Of a DNA stretch of 64,000 bases, positions 33,985 through 43,183 are shown piece by piece. Position numbers and translations under genes: made by a program. The DNA lies in contig JAVJRG010000005.1 in the NCBI GenBank assembly GCA_040218535.1, forward strand, positions 992,001-1,056,000, given 5' to 3'. A model generated the notes under the pieces. It ran no database searches. It saw nothing but the letters and a program-made list of their open reading frames with translations, and had not been told where the DNA came from. The first letter of the stretch is position 1. Every line of letters starts with the position of its first letter. Source of the DNA: Lacipirellulaceae bacterium (GTDB lineage Bacteria > Planctomycetota > Planctomycetia > Pirellulales > Lacipirellulaceae).

Positions 33985-35829
33985 TCATTGCACGATGCCA
34001 TCCGGACTCAGGGTTTCGATTGAGTAACCTCGCCCTAGCGAAGTAAGATCGACCCAGTCGATAACGCGAGATGTGCCGCTGCTAGTGTCGATCCAAAATT
34101 GACGTCTGGAGATGACGTCAATCTGTGTGGCGGGTTCGCTTGAGCGACTTTGGTTCGAGGTGACCGCCGATTGCCGAAATCCAACGGCTTGCCCACTGTA
34201 GACGCTGCCACGGGTGGTTATGTATTTCTCCATCGTTTGCAGTTGGTCGCGCGTGACGAAGCCCTGAAGCAGTGGCCAGAGGATCGAACGCTGGTCGCTA
34301 GTTGTCAGATCGATTTCCGGCTCACGCTGCAAGAGAATCTGATCCGCGAGGGCGTAGGACATTCCGGGAATCGTCATCAGCACCGGCTGAGAGGCTTCGT
34401 TGATGTTGATCCTGCCTGCAAAGACGGGGCTTGGCGAGGTGGTTGCCAAGTCGTAGAGCCTGAGAAGCTGACGGTATCCTTCTGGTGAATCTGGCCATGG
34501 GGATTCCACAGTTTGTGTCTCCGCGTTGTTGCCATTGCTAGAGCCTGATCGTCCCTGATTGCCGCGGTTGCCACTTTGTCGTGAGTCTTGCTGGTTGCTA
34601 TTGTTCTGCTGTTGGTTGTCCTTCTCGGTGGCAATGGTGACCGTGGTGCCTAGGAGGTCGAGCAATGAGTTGATCGGCGTTGAAGCCTGCTTCTGAAAGT
34701 CAAGCTCGACGTTGGATTTCGCGTTCGCCGATTGGTTCTGATTTCGGCTTTCGCGGGCGTCCTGTCGTTGACCGCCGTACTGCCGGTAGAGGATCACGAA
34801 CTTCGCTTCTTCCGCTGTCAGCTGTGTGGAAAGAGCCGTATGCAACTGCTGCAGAGCGGGGGTATTGATATCGATTCGTGGGCCGCTGCTAGGATCGGAA
34901 CTGAGGATGTTCTCCGCGCTGGACACCGTGAGGTACGCGGAGAGCCCCAAGTTAAGTTGTCCACTCGCGTTGTCGAGTTCTAACATCACGCCGCGAGGAG
35001 ATTCGCCTGCGTCGTACTGTTGGTTGCGATTCTGATCGAGACCGTAAAGGAGTTCACGAGTAAACCCCCGGATCGAAAGCAATTCGTCGAGGCTCGTGAT
35101 GGGGCCATTGCGCGGCGTCACTGCTGGGTCGAGTTGTTGGTAGTAGTCGACTTCTGCACCGAATTCCCGCGGGATGTCGTCGGTATCGAGCCAGTCGAGC
35201 AGGGCGTCGGCAAGCTCGACGTCCATCCCAGGAATCGCGAGCAGCCGCTGGCGTGGATCGGCTTGGTCGTTTCCTCTCTGCGCTGCTTGATTGTCCGCCG
35301 CTGCATCATCAGCGCCTTCGTCTGAGTTGTCCTCGGAACTTTGCCCCCCCAACATGCTGCCTATGTCTGCTTGGCCGGCACCGGGAGTTCCGCCTACGCG
35401 ACTGTTCGGAAGAAGACTGTTAACATGCAGCTTGGCGGATTCGTTTTGTAAGCCATAACGTAAGCCCGAGTACAATCCGTTTTGAATTCTGGGGGAAACG
35501 ATGGTCATCGACCATTGAAACTCCGGGTCTTCGGACTCAAAAAGTGGAATGGCCTGAAAGAGGTCCGTGTTGTCTTGGATACCGCCTTCAACCTGCAAGT
35601 CGGCAGCAGGCCGTGACAGCAGCGCGGTCGCATACGCAACGCCAGAGGCCGCCGCCGCATCGGCCCGTGCTTGCAAGCCGTGATAACGGACTGCCAAATG
35701 CTCGTTCTGCATGTTCTTCAGATAGCTGGCAGAACTGAGGGCCAGGACGGCGATGACGACGAGGACCAGCAGCAAGACACTGCCGTTTCTCGTAAGGTGA
35801 TCACGTTGAAAAGAGGGTGTCTTATTCAT
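33985..35829 (-). CDS. gspK: T2SS minor pseudopilin GspK, enlarged
   Basis: 614 aa, about twice the length of E. coli-type GspK. A prepilin-like N-terminus (TRNG, cleavage, then SVLLLVLVVIAVLALSSASY) lacks Glu+5, as is typical of GspK. Two helix-hairpin-helix-like SAM modules follow: IPGMDVELADALLDWLDTDD with LDELLSIRGF, and INEASQPVLMTIPGMSYALAD. An Asn/Gln/Ser-rich insert (about 385-470) separates them. The ATG at 35829 is chosen because it starts the short basic leader; it overlaps the gspJ stop by 8 nt. It caps the pseudopilus tip with GspI and GspJ. Confidence 0.88.
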   Translation of the reverse strand: MNKTPSFQRDHLTRNGSVLLLVLVVIAVLALSSASYLKNMQNEHLAVRYHGLQARADAAAASGVAYATALLSRPAADLQVEGGIQDNTDLFQAIPLFESEDPEFQWSMTIVSPRIQNGLYSGLRYGLQNESAKLHVNSLLPNSRVGGTPGAGQADIGSMLGGQSSEDNSDEGADDAAADNQAAQRGNDQADPRQRLLAIPGMDVELADALLDWLDTDDIPREFGAEVDYYQQLDPAVTPRNGPITSLDELLSIRGFTRELLYGLDQNRNQQYDAGESPRGVMLELDNASGQLNLGLSAYLTVSSAENILSSDPSSGPRIDINTPALQQLHTALSTQLTAEEAKFVILYRQYGGQRQDARESRNQNQSANAKSNVELDFQKQASTPINSLLDLLGTTVTIATEKDNQQQNNSNQQDSRQSGNRGNQGRSGSSNGNNAETQTVESPWPDSPEGYRQLLRLYDLATTSPSPVFAGRININEASQPVLMTIPGMSYALADQILLQREPEIDLTTSDQRSILWPLLQGFVTRDQLQTMEKYITTRGSVYSGQAVGFRQSAVTSNQSRSSEPATQIDVISRRQFWIDTSSGTSRVIDWVDLTSLGRGYSIETLSPDGIVQ

Positions 35830-36913
35830 CGCCACCCCCACCCGTAGCTTGTGCGTTCGAAGCACCGCCCGCGTTCGTGGAACCACTCCCTGTGCCAAAT
35901 CCGCCAAAGCCGGCTGCGTTCTGCCGTGGTTGACCTAGCAGCATCGGCATCGGTGCCTGTTGCTGAATTCCAACGAGGCTTACGAAGCGGCGATACTCGA
36001 CACTATCCTCTTCCCGATAGCGATCAGCCCGGCTGTCGGACTCTTCGATCGCTTCCTCATAGGCGACTTCGAGAACCTTAAGGCGAATCTCGATTCCGCG
36101 GGGAAGGCCTGTTCGCTCCACGGTGTCCCATTGATCGAGCATTTCGCTTCCGTCGAAGTAACCGTATTCGATGCTGACGACTTCAGGAGCGAGGAGTTTC
36201 GCCTGTTCACTGCGCTGATAGTTGCTTGTGCCATCAGTAGCACTCTCCGCCTGCACGACTTGCGTGGAGAGCGACTCTCGATAGAGTCCGGCGATGCCGC
36301 GCTGACTCTCGCTCTGAACACCTCGTTCCGCGGATTCGGGAGCGGTGAGTCGCTCGCCATCTTCGACAGTGTAAAAGACCGTCTGGGGCAATGCGTTCGG
36401 TGAGGTGGTGTCTTGCTCCTCTTCCACCGCGGGTCTCGTGGCGTCATGCCAGTCGTAGGAGATGCAGCGGTCAATTCGCAGCAACTGCTGATCGCCATAG
36501 ATTCCTCGCACCGTTGAGGCATCGAGTGTCGCGAAGCCCGTGCCTAGGTCGGAACTGCCTCCGACGGCAACTGCAGAATTACCAATCGACGAAGCCGACG
36601 ACGCGTCGGCTCCTGAAGTTGTTCCACCTTGCTGCGCGCCTAGGCCGCCGACCGAAGTTCCGCCCGTGATTGATCCTGGGAGCGAGCTTCTGGGGCTATC
36701 AAAACGCGCGTTCTGCAAATCGTCTGCAATGGTATCGAGTATCGCGCGTGCCACCTGGGCCGATTCCACGCGTGCTCGACTGCGGTCCACGCGAAAGATG
36801 GTCAACTCGGTAGCCATCGTCAGCAAGTAGAGGAGCATTGCCGCCAGACCCAACGCGAGCACAATCTCCAGCAGTGTAAACCCTTTGCGAGTTTGTCGAT
36901 GAGATTGGTTCAC
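35822..36913 (-). CDS. gspJ: T2SS minor pseudopilin GspJ
   Basis: 363 aa. Prepilin leader MNQSHRQTRKG followed by FTLLEIVLALGLAAMLLYLL, with the cleavage Gly and Glu+5. A Gly/Ser-rich stretch (about 80-125) precedes the soluble domain (APEVVSIEYGYFDGSEMLDQWD, LPRGIEIRLKVLE) typical of GspJ. The C-terminus is low complexity (Gly/Ala/Asn). The start is GTG at 36913 and overlaps the gspI stop as GTGA. Confidence 0.87.
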   Translation of the reverse strand: MNQSHRQTRKGFTLLEIVLALGLAAMLLYLLTMATELTIFRVDRSRARVESAQVARAILDTIADDLQNARFDSPRSSLPGSITGGTSVGGLGAQQGGTTSGADASSASSIGNSAVAVGGSSDLGTGFATLDASTVRGIYGDQQLLRIDRCISYDWHDATRPAVEEEQDTTSPNALPQTVFYTVEDGERLTAPESAERGVQSESQRGIAGLYRESLSTQVVQAESATDGTSNYQRSEQAKLLAPEVVSIEYGYFDGSEMLDQWDTVERTGLPRGIEIRLKVLEVAYEEAIEESDSRADRYREEDSVEYRRFVSLVGIQQQAPMPMLLGQPRQNAAGFGGFGTGSGSTNAGGASNAQATGGGGDE

Positions 36914-37401
36914 AGCGAAGCTCCCGAACTTGAAACAGCACCATCAAATCCGGTAGTAGAGCCTTCCTGGCTATCCAGGCTACTTGCCTCGGTCGGCGGC
37001 ACGATCCACTGGACCAATTGAAACTTTGCTGGGCGGAACTCGTCCTCTAGATCCTGTTCGACAGTGACCAAAACCTGTTGCACTTCAGGGACATCACCAG
37101 CCAAGAGCGTCACGGAATAGACCCAGCGAACGTCGTCGGTTGAGGGAATCTCCTCCTGCTGTGCGTCGGCTAATTCAAGAGCACCCGAAAGCAATTGGTC
37201 CATAACGGTTTGCGCGTGGATTTGGGCTTTCGCTTCGGCTGCCGCTCGTGAGCCACGCTCGTCGGCGAGGCTCATGATCTCACCGAGAACCGCGACCGCC
37301 CCACCCAAGATGGCTAAGGCGAGAATGACTTCCAGCAGCGTGAAAGCCGCAGACGCCTCACGAGGGATGCTCTTGCAGTGGTGACGTTTTCGGGTGCGCA
37401 T
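36910..37401 (-). CDS. gspI: T2SS minor pseudopilin GspI-like
   Basis: 163 aa. A basic leader (MRTRKRHHCKSIPREASAA) is followed by FTLLEVILALAILGGAVAVL, with Glu+5 conserved but Ala instead of Gly before the cleavage point. The soluble part has QTVMDQLLSGALELADAQ and the beta-rich VYSVTLLAGDVPEVQQVLVT typical of GspI. The ATG at 37401 is chosen because AGGA lies 8 nt upstream; an alternative ATG lies at 37422 inside gspH. Confidence 0.85.
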   Translation of the reverse strand: MRTRKRHHCKSIPREASAAFTLLEVILALAILGGAVAVLGEIMSLADERGSRAAAEAKAQIHAQTVMDQLLSGALELADAQQEEIPSTDDVRWVYSVTLLAGDVPEVQQVLVTVEQDLEDEFRPAKFQLVQWIVPPTEASSLDSQEGSTTGFDGAVSSSGASL

Positions 37402-37402
37402 G

Positions 37403-37999
37403 TCAGCGATCCTGTGCCTCATCCCATTCGGTTCTAGTTAGCACAGCGCTTTTTCGACCAACTCCGGTGAGGCCACGCAAATGCAGCCTCAGGTACTTGT
37501 CATACTTGTTCTTGAGTGTGATTGTTGCATCGGAAGTGGTGCCATTGGGGAAAAAGAGCAAGGGCCGCGACCACTCTTCACCACCGGATGACTTTAGTGA
37601 GACAACTTCACTAGGCTCCGTTGAGGAACGATCCCGGCTCTGTTCATCGACGAGTTGTCCGCTCTCAAAGACGATCTCCGGATCGGTCGCATCTTTTGCG
37701 TCAGCGAGGCTAATCGAGTCCGTGCCGCCTGTTTCCGAGGCTGAAGATTCTGATTCTTCACTCGCCCAAACGGAAACTTGATAGCGTGCGGTTCCCGGCT
37801 CGAAGCGAAACTGATGGACGCGGCCACTATGGATTGCCGTGTTCCGCGCTTCTGTCCAAGCGGCTAGGACCTCATCCCCTGTCCGACGGAGCTTGACTGA
37901 AGAAAAAGCGCGGCCCAACGGCGGAGCGGCAAGGCTAGCGATGACAGCTAGTAATGCCGCTACGAGCAAGAGTTCAAGAAGGGTGATTCCGCGCCGCAT
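37403..37999 (-). CDS. gspH: T2SS minor pseudopilin GspH-like
   Basis: 198 aa. The very short leader MRRG precedes ITLLELLLVAALLAVIASLA with Glu+5. The soluble domain starts VLAAWTEARNTAIHSGRVHQ, characteristic of GspH/FimT-type pseudopilins, and continues with FRFEPGTARYQVSVW. A Ser/Glu/Asp-rich middle (about 85-140) looks disordered. It begins 6 nt after gspG, in the same operon. Confidence 0.87.
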   Translation of the reverse strand: MRRGITLLELLLVAALLAVIASLAAPPLGRAFSSVKLRRTGDEVLAAWTEARNTAIHSGRVHQFRFEPGTARYQVSVWASEESESSASETGGTDSISLADAKDATDPEIVFESGQLVDEQSRDRSSTEPSEVVSLKSSGGEEWSRPLLFFPNGTTSDATITLKNKYDKYLRLHLRGLTGVGRKSAVLTRTEWDEAQDR

Positions 38000-38005
38000 C
38001 GGTCG

Positions 38006-38437
38006 CTACTCCCAATTACCGATGTCATCCTCGGTGCCACTTTTACCATCGGGGCCGTTGGACCAGACATCGTACTTGCCAGAGTTTTTCTTGCCTTCGG
38101 CGAGGTATTGGAATTCGTTCCCCCAAGGGTCTGGCTTGAGTTTTTCAAGATACTCATCACCCCACTTCTCAGCTTCCGTTTTGTCGCTTGGTTCTTCCCA
38201 AAGGTCCGAAAGCTTTGAGGGGTACTTGTTCATTTCCATGCGATACATTTTGATCGCTTCTTCGATCTGGTCCACGCTGAACTGGGCAGCACGTTTACTT
38301 GCTTTTTCTTGAGTACCTGTGAAAACACGAGTCGCTAAAGCGCCGATGATCACGAGAATAATTAGGACGAGCAAGACTTCGATCAGAGTAAAGCCGGCAC
38401 GGGAAGGTGGGGTTGTGCGAGGGGTGGGATGCTTCAC
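38006..38437 (-). CDS. gspG: T2SS major pseudopilin GspG
   Basis: 143 aa, the family length. Leader MKHPTPRTTPPSRAG is followed by FTLIEVLLVLIILVIIGALA with the processing Gly and Glu+5. The C-terminal signature PDPWGNEFQYLAEG, followed by SNGPDGKSGTEDDIGNW, contains the calcium-site residues of GspG. It forms the pseudopilus shaft. The start is GTG at 38437 with AAGGAG about 8 nt upstream. Confidence 0.95.
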   Translation of the reverse strand: MKHPTPRTTPPSRAGFTLIEVLLVLIILVIIGALATRVFTGTQEKASKRAAQFSVDQIEEAIKMYRMEMNKYPSKLSDLWEEPSDKTEAEKWGDEYLEKLKPDPWGNEFQYLAEGKKNSGKYDVWSNGPDGKSGTEDDIGNWE

Positions 38438-38506
38438 TTGGGGAACTCCTTTTTTGACTTAGCTTCGAAGTGAGGGAAGTTTCGGAAAATCTCATACAGT
38501 GGATGG

Positions 38507-39709
38507 TTACATTACCATCGCGGATTTCAGGATGGGTAGCAGTAGCGCGATGACGATCACGAGCACTGCTGACGCCAAAATGAGTAGCATGACGGGCTCA
38601 AGCAAACGCACGAACAGATCGAGCCGTCGCCACGTTTCTTTTTCGAGTGAGTCGGCGATGTTGCCAAGCACAGTTTCAAGGGTGTTGGATTGCTCAGCTA
38701 CGGCAACCATCTCCACAACGTTAGGTGGGAAGTGGCCACTAGCGGCCAAAGGCTCAGCGAGGGATTCGCCTGCGGTAATGTTTTCAGCAGCGTCGTTGAC
38801 GGCTCCGGCGAGCACCAGATTGCCGGTGGAGTCTGCACTGATCTTCAGCGACTTGACAATAGGAACGCCACCCGAGAGTAAGGTTCCCAGCACGCGGCAA
38901 AATCGGGACACAGCCAAATTGCCATAGATGGAACCGACTTGCGGCAGCTTCAATCTCCAACGGTCGAGCCACATGCGACCGGACTCCGTAGCGAGTTTCG
39001 CTTTGGCGAAAAAGAAAAAACCAACGAGCGCCGCGGCAATGAATAGGCCGTAGGAACTGATGAAGTCGCTGAGCCACAGCAGCATGTCGGTGACCTTGGG
39101 AAGTTCACCACGAGCGCGTAGGCGAGCGAAGAGGTCTTCAAACTTGGGGACGAAGAAAATGATCAGCACCGTCACGATCGAGACGCCAAACACCAGCAGG
39201 AAAATGGGATACGCCATTGCCCCCGTGATTCGCGACTTGAGTTCCGCCTGTTGGTCTGTGAACTTCGCGACGCGTTCCAAGGCTTCCTCAAGGAACCCGC
39301 CTTCACCGCCAGCACGGACGATGCTGCGTGATAAATCGTTGAAGGCGCGCGGATGCCGTGCCATCGCTTCAGCTAGTGAGTCGCCTTCACTGATCCGTCC
39401 GTGGAGGTCTTCGGCAATCTCTTTGATCGCCTCATTGCTCGACTGTTTGCCGAGAACTTGCAAGGAACGCAAGAGAGGAACGCCGCTACGGAGCAAGGCC
39501 GCCAACTGTGTATAGAACTGCGACATCGCTTGAGCGCGAACCTTCCGTCCGCCTGCTTTCCGCTCAGTTCCCTTCGAAAGATTGACCTTAAGCGGAAACA
39601 GACCTTGAGCGGACAAATTCGCCAAGACTTCACGCTGCGTCCCTGCCGACAACACGCCCTCGACGCGTTGCCCCGTTTCGTTTCGGGCGGTGTAGGTGAA
39701 GTCAGGCAT
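38507..39709 (-). CDS. gspF: T2SS inner-membrane platform protein GspF
   Basis: 400 aa, typical length. An N-terminal MPDFTYTARNETGQRVEGVL segment is followed by two T2SSF domains (about 65-190 and 265-390), each with a membrane segment. FYTQLAALLRSGVPLLRSLQ and FCRVLGTLLSGGVPIVKSLK are the paired signature motifs. The ATG at 39709 is preferred; upstream sequence in frame does not look like GspF. It links GspE to the pseudopilus. Confidence 0.94.
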   Translation of the reverse strand: MPDFTYTARNETGQRVEGVLSAGTQREVLANLSAQGLFPLKVNLSKGTERKAGGRKVRAQAMSQFYTQLAALLRSGVPLLRSLQVLGKQSSNEAIKEIAEDLHGRISEGDSLAEAMARHPRAFNDLSRSIVRAGGEGGFLEEALERVAKFTDQQAELKSRITGAMAYPIFLLVFGVSIVTVLIIFFVPKFEDLFARLRARGELPKVTDMLLWLSDFISSYGLFIAAALVGFFFFAKAKLATESGRMWLDRWRLKLPQVGSIYGNLAVSRFCRVLGTLLSGGVPIVKSLKISADSTGNLVLAGAVNDAAENITAGESLAEPLAASGHFPPNVVEMVAVAEQSNTLETVLGNIADSLEKETWRRLDLFVRLLEPVMLLILASAVLVIVIALLLPILKSAMVM

Positions 39710-39765
39710 GTGAGTCCGTGGAAAGGAGAAAGTTGAGAGAAGACTCTGGGTTGTCGGTTTCTCCT

Positions 39766-41481
39766 TTAGCTGATGTCTCCCTTGGTGACCCTTAAGACTT
39801 CCTCGACGCTCGTCACGCCTTCGATAACTTTTCGCCAGGCGTCTTGGCGGAGGGTTTTCATGCCGTCGGCGAGGGCGGCGTTGCGGATTTCCCAACTGCT
39901 GGCGCGATCATGAGCTAGTTGGCGAACCGCGTCAGTCGTGGGGCACATCTCGAAGATGCCTTGCCGCCCCGCGAACCCCACGCCGCGGCAAATGCGACAA
40001 CCGCCCGCGCGATAGAGTGACCGATCAGCGTCCAAGTAATCTTCCCAGGGGAAATCGTCTGGTAAGTCTTCTTGAAGGGGCTGGTAGGGCTCACGGCAAT
40101 GACGGCAGAGGGTGCGGACAAGCCGCTGAGCAATTACCGCTTCGATCGTGCTGGCGACCAGGAACGGCTCGACACCCATGTCGACGAGTCGTGTATAAGC
40201 ACTCGGTGCGTCGTTCGTATGGAGCGTGCTAAAGACTAAGTGACCGGTCAGCGATGCCTGGATGGCGTTTTCAGCCGTCTCAAAGTCGCGAATTTCACCG
40301 ACAAGCACCACATCTGGGTCGTGACGCAGGATCGCACGCAACGATTGGGCGAAGCTGAGTCCGATCTTCGAATGGACTTGGATCTGATTAATCCCTTCGA
40401 GTTGGTACTCGACTGGGTCTTCGGTGGTAATGATTTTGGTGTCTTCGCTCTTAATGTCGAGCAGCGAACTGTAGAGAGTAGTCGTCTTACCGGAGCCGGT
40501 TGGCCCTGTGACAAGAATAATCCCGTGCGGTGCGCGGATGAGTTGGTCGAACTGGGCACGTACCGACGGTTCCATGCCCAGTTTCTCAAGCGAGAACTCC
40601 ATGTTGCTCTTGTCGAGCAAACGCATGACGATTCCTTCGCCATGCAGCATCGGAATGACCGAGACACGCACGTCGACTTCTCGCCCGTGGACCTTCAATT
40701 TGATTCGCCCGTCTTGCGGAAGGCGTTTCTCGGCAATGTTCAGCCGGGCCATGATTTTTAAACGGCTGATGATGGCGGCTTGGAAGTGATTGATCTCGGG
40801 CGGGGTCGGCTGCCGTTGCAAGATGCCATCGATACGATAGCGAACTTTAACGCCCGAGGGTTGTGATTCGATGTGGACGTCGCTCGCTCGGGAATCGATT
40901 GCTTCGATAAGAATCTCATTCACGAGACGAACGACCGAAGCTTCCTGGACTTCGGCGGAGATTTCTGCATCGTCGACTTGCAGGCCGTCGACCAGTTCAA
41001 GCTCATCTTCTTCTTCGCGCGCGGCAATCAGACCTTCGATGGTTTCGCTGCCGACGCCTAAGTGATTCTTGATCCGCTTCGAGATCGCTTCTGGCGTCGC
41101 CATCACCGGCAAGACCGGCATCGCTAGGGCTGCAGCAACCTCGTCCAACGGATCGATGTCCAAGGGATCAGCCGTAGCGACCAGCACCACGCCCCCTTGC
41201 TCGCTCACGGGAAATAAGTTGTGGCGATGGATCAGCTTCTGAGGTATACGGCTCAGGAGCGAAAGATCGACCTCTTCCGTTTCCAGGTCGATGAGGTCGA
41301 CTCCCAGTCGCTTTGCCTCTTGATCGAGAGTATCAGCCTCGGAAAGTGGATCTAGAGCGGGGGAGTCTTGTGAATTAACCTCCGGTCGAGACACGTTGCC
41401 GTTGGTACCGCCTTGTTCGATTGTCACCGCCTCGTCTGCAGACATCAGACCTTCATTCTCGAGATGGCTGCTTGCATCCAT
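39766..41481 (-). CDS. gspE: T2SS assembly ATPase GspE
   Basis: 571 aa. The N-terminal GspE_N domain (about 55-160) is followed by the ATPase core: Walker A GPTGSGKTTTLYSS, Asp-box, Walker B ILRHDPDVVLVGEIRD, and His-box SLTGHLVFSTLHTND. A tetracysteine zinc motif (LCRHCREPY and GCRICRGVG) follows. It powers pseudopilus assembly. The ATG at 41481 is the first in frame (MDASSHLENEG); ATG 41445 has a better Shine-Dalgarno (GAAGG) and is an alternative. It is the first gene of the eleven-gene operon, divergent from the deaminase across 254 nt without further features. Confidence 0.94.
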   Translation of the reverse strand: MDASSHLENEGLMSADEAVTIEQGGTNGNVSRPEVNSQDSPALDPLSEADTLDQEAKRLGVDLIDLETEEVDLSLLSRIPQKLIHRHNLFPVSEQGGVVLVATADPLDIDPLDEVAAALAMPVLPVMATPEAISKRIKNHLGVGSETIEGLIAAREEEDELELVDGLQVDDAEISAEVQEASVVRLVNEILIEAIDSRASDVHIESQPSGVKVRYRIDGILQRQPTPPEINHFQAAIISRLKIMARLNIAEKRLPQDGRIKLKVHGREVDVRVSVIPMLHGEGIVMRLLDKSNMEFSLEKLGMEPSVRAQFDQLIRAPHGIILVTGPTGSGKTTTLYSSLLDIKSEDTKIITTEDPVEYQLEGINQIQVHSKIGLSFAQSLRAILRHDPDVVLVGEIRDFETAENAIQASLTGHLVFSTLHTNDAPSAYTRLVDMGVEPFLVASTIEAVIAQRLVRTLCRHCREPYQPLQEDLPDDFPWEDYLDADRSLYRAGGCRICRGVGFAGRQGIFEMCPTTDAVRQLAHDRASSWEIRNAALADGMKTLRQDAWRKVIEGVTSVEEVLRVTKGDIS

Positions 41482-41735
41482 AGTAGTCGGCAAACGTTGG
41501 GCGGGATCGCGGGCAGGAAGTTCTGGGGGCGTAGAGGCCCCGGTATTGAATCTATTGATTATGAACGCTAAGACTCGGGTTCGCAAACAGCCGGAAAGCT
41601 CTAAACTATTGTGAAGTAAGAATTTGCTTCTGATATTTCAAATATTGAGTCGCCTCTGAGGGGCTGTTCACGCAACGGAAGCCATCATTTCTATACGATT
41701 CAAGCTCCAATCCGTTCAATTGGGATCAAAACAGC

Positions 41736-42218
41736 ATGTCTGATGAAATCACGCCTGAGCAATTGATGGGCGAGGCCATTGAGGTCTGTCGCGAAGGGCT
41801 GGCGGCAGGGCAGAGCCCGTTCGGCTGCGCAATCGCCCGCGACGGCAAGGTTATCTCACGTCGTCACAACACCGTGATGGCTTCGACCGACATTACCGCG
41901 CATGCGGAAGTCAATGCGATTCGCACGGCAAATGAATTCCTCGGAGATGTGTTCCTAGAGGGCGCTATCGTTGCCACAACGTGTGAACCGTGCCCGATGT
42001 GTATGGCTGCTTTGCACTGGGCCCGCGTCGAGACGGTTTATTACGGTGCTTCGATTGCTGATGCCGAAGATGCTGGATTCAATGAACTCCAATTGCCCGC
42101 TTCTGAGTTGTTGCGAATTGGTCAAAGTGATTTAAAGCTTATCAGCGACACCCGTCGCGAGGAGTGCCGCGAGTTGTTCCAGCAATGGTTGGCAATGCCT
42201 GAGAGAAAGGTTTATTAG
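41736..42218 (+). CDS. Nucleoside/nucleobase deaminase (CDA family)
   Basis: 160 aa, zinc-dependent cytidine-deaminase-like fold. The zinc site is HAEVNAIR (His plus catalytic Glu) and CEPCPMCMAALHWA (two Cys). It resembles guanine deaminase/TadA-like proteins more than cytidine deaminase. Its place next to AMP nucleosidase, deoC and two purine phosphorylases makes a free purine or nucleoside substrate likely. tRNA adenosine deamination cannot be excluded. Confidence 0.85.
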   Translation: MSDEITPEQLMGEAIEVCREGLAAGQSPFGCAIARDGKVISRRHNTVMASTDITAHAEVNAIRTANEFLGDVFLEGAIVATTCEPCPMCMAALHWARVETVYYGASIADAEDAGFNELQLPASELLRIGQSDLKLISDTRREECRELFQQWLAMPERKVY

Positions 42219-42235
42219 TCCTGCGTCAAGCCAAA

Positions 42236-42302
42236 ATTTTAGGGTCAGGTGCGATGGAATCGATTCTGGGACAAAGGTTCACGATGCACCTAACCCGAAA
42301 AT
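42236..42302. repeat. Inverted-repeat element, AGGTGC family
   Basis: The arms ATTTTAGGGTCAGGTGC (42236-42252) and 42286-42302 are complementary at 15 of 17 positions, with a 33-nt spacer. It begins 17 nt after the deaminase stop and ends 28 nt before the AMP nucleosidase ATG, filling the gap. A Shine-Dalgarno (AGGA) lies after the right arm. Confidence 0.75.
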
Positions 42303-42330
42303 ATTTGTTTGACTAACCACTAGGAAAAAG

Positions 42331-43107
42331 ATGACTCTAACGAAGCTCGATCTGGCAGAGAATTGGTTGCCGCGCTATACAGGGATGCCACTCGCTGAGT
42401 TTGGCGATTACATACTGCTGACCAACTTCAGCAGCTACGTGCGAAACTTTGCCAAGCGGTTCAATTGCAATATCTATGGCGAAGGTCGCCCCATGCAGGC
42501 AGCTTCGAACGATGAGGGGTTGACGATCGTCAATTTCGGCATCGGTTCGCCCAATGCTGCGACCGTGATGGATCTGCTGCTCGCCAAGCATCCCAAAGCC
42601 GTATTGTTTCTCGGCAAGTGCGGCGGACTGAAACATTCGACAGAAATCGGTCACTTCATCTTGCCAATTGGAGCGATCCGCGGTGAGGGAACCTCCGACG
42701 ACTACTTGCATCCGCTCGTACCTGCCTTGCCTTCATTCAAGCTGCACAAGTTTGTTTCTGAGAAACTCGTAGGCCGCGGTCACGAGTACCGAACAGGCGT
42801 GGTCTACACGACGAACCGTCGCGTTTGGGAGCACGACGAGGAGTTCAAAGAACAACTTCGGGAATACACACCAATCGCAATCGATATGGAAACGGCCACG
42901 GTGTTTGTCGTAGGGCACACGAACCAGATTGCCCGTGGTGCTTTATTGCTGGTGTCGGACTTGCCGATGACGCCCGAAGGGGTAAAGACCCAAGAAAGCG
43001 ATGCAAAGGTGACTAGCAACTGGGGAGAGCTGCACCTGGAAATCGGCATTGAATCACTAACTGATCTCGGCGCCCAGGGTGAAGAAATTAAGCACTTTCA
43101 ATACTAA
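42331..43107 (+). CDS. amn: AMP nucleosidase, short form
   Basis: 258 aa. It cleaves AMP to adenine and ribose 5-phosphate. It has the purine/uridine phosphorylase fold: IVNFGIGSPNAATVMDLLL, VLFLGKCGGLKHSTEIGHFI, AIDMETATVFVVGH and ALLLVSDLPMTPEGVKTQ. The length fits the short Bacteroidetes-type AMP nucleosidases that lack the N-terminal regulatory domain of E. coli Amn. AGGAAAAAG directly precedes the ATG. It belongs to the nucleotide-salvage group of this region. Confidence 0.88.
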   Translation: MTLTKLDLAENWLPRYTGMPLAEFGDYILLTNFSSYVRNFAKRFNCNIYGEGRPMQAASNDEGLTIVNFGIGSPNAATVMDLLLAKHPKAVLFLGKCGGLKHSTEIGHFILPIGAIRGEGTSDDYLHPLVPALPSFKLHKFVSEKLVGRGHEYRTGVVYTTNRRVWEHDEEFKEQLREYTPIAIDMETATVFVVGHTNQIARGALLLVSDLPMTPEGVKTQESDAKVTSNWGELHLEIGIESLTDLGAQGEEIKHFQY

Positions 43108-43183
43108 GGTCTGGCTCGGCCCTTGGGCATTTCAGTAGAAACTACGTGATTTCTTTTCGCGGCTTCGCTAGACTGCCGTTGGC

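Noticed and set aside
28044-41481. Type IV pilus locus
   Set aside because: PilM/N/O-like proteins occur, but the GspE-F-G-H-I-J-K order, the GspG calcium signature, GspK and the lack of pilT, pilB, pilA and pilQ point to type II secretion.
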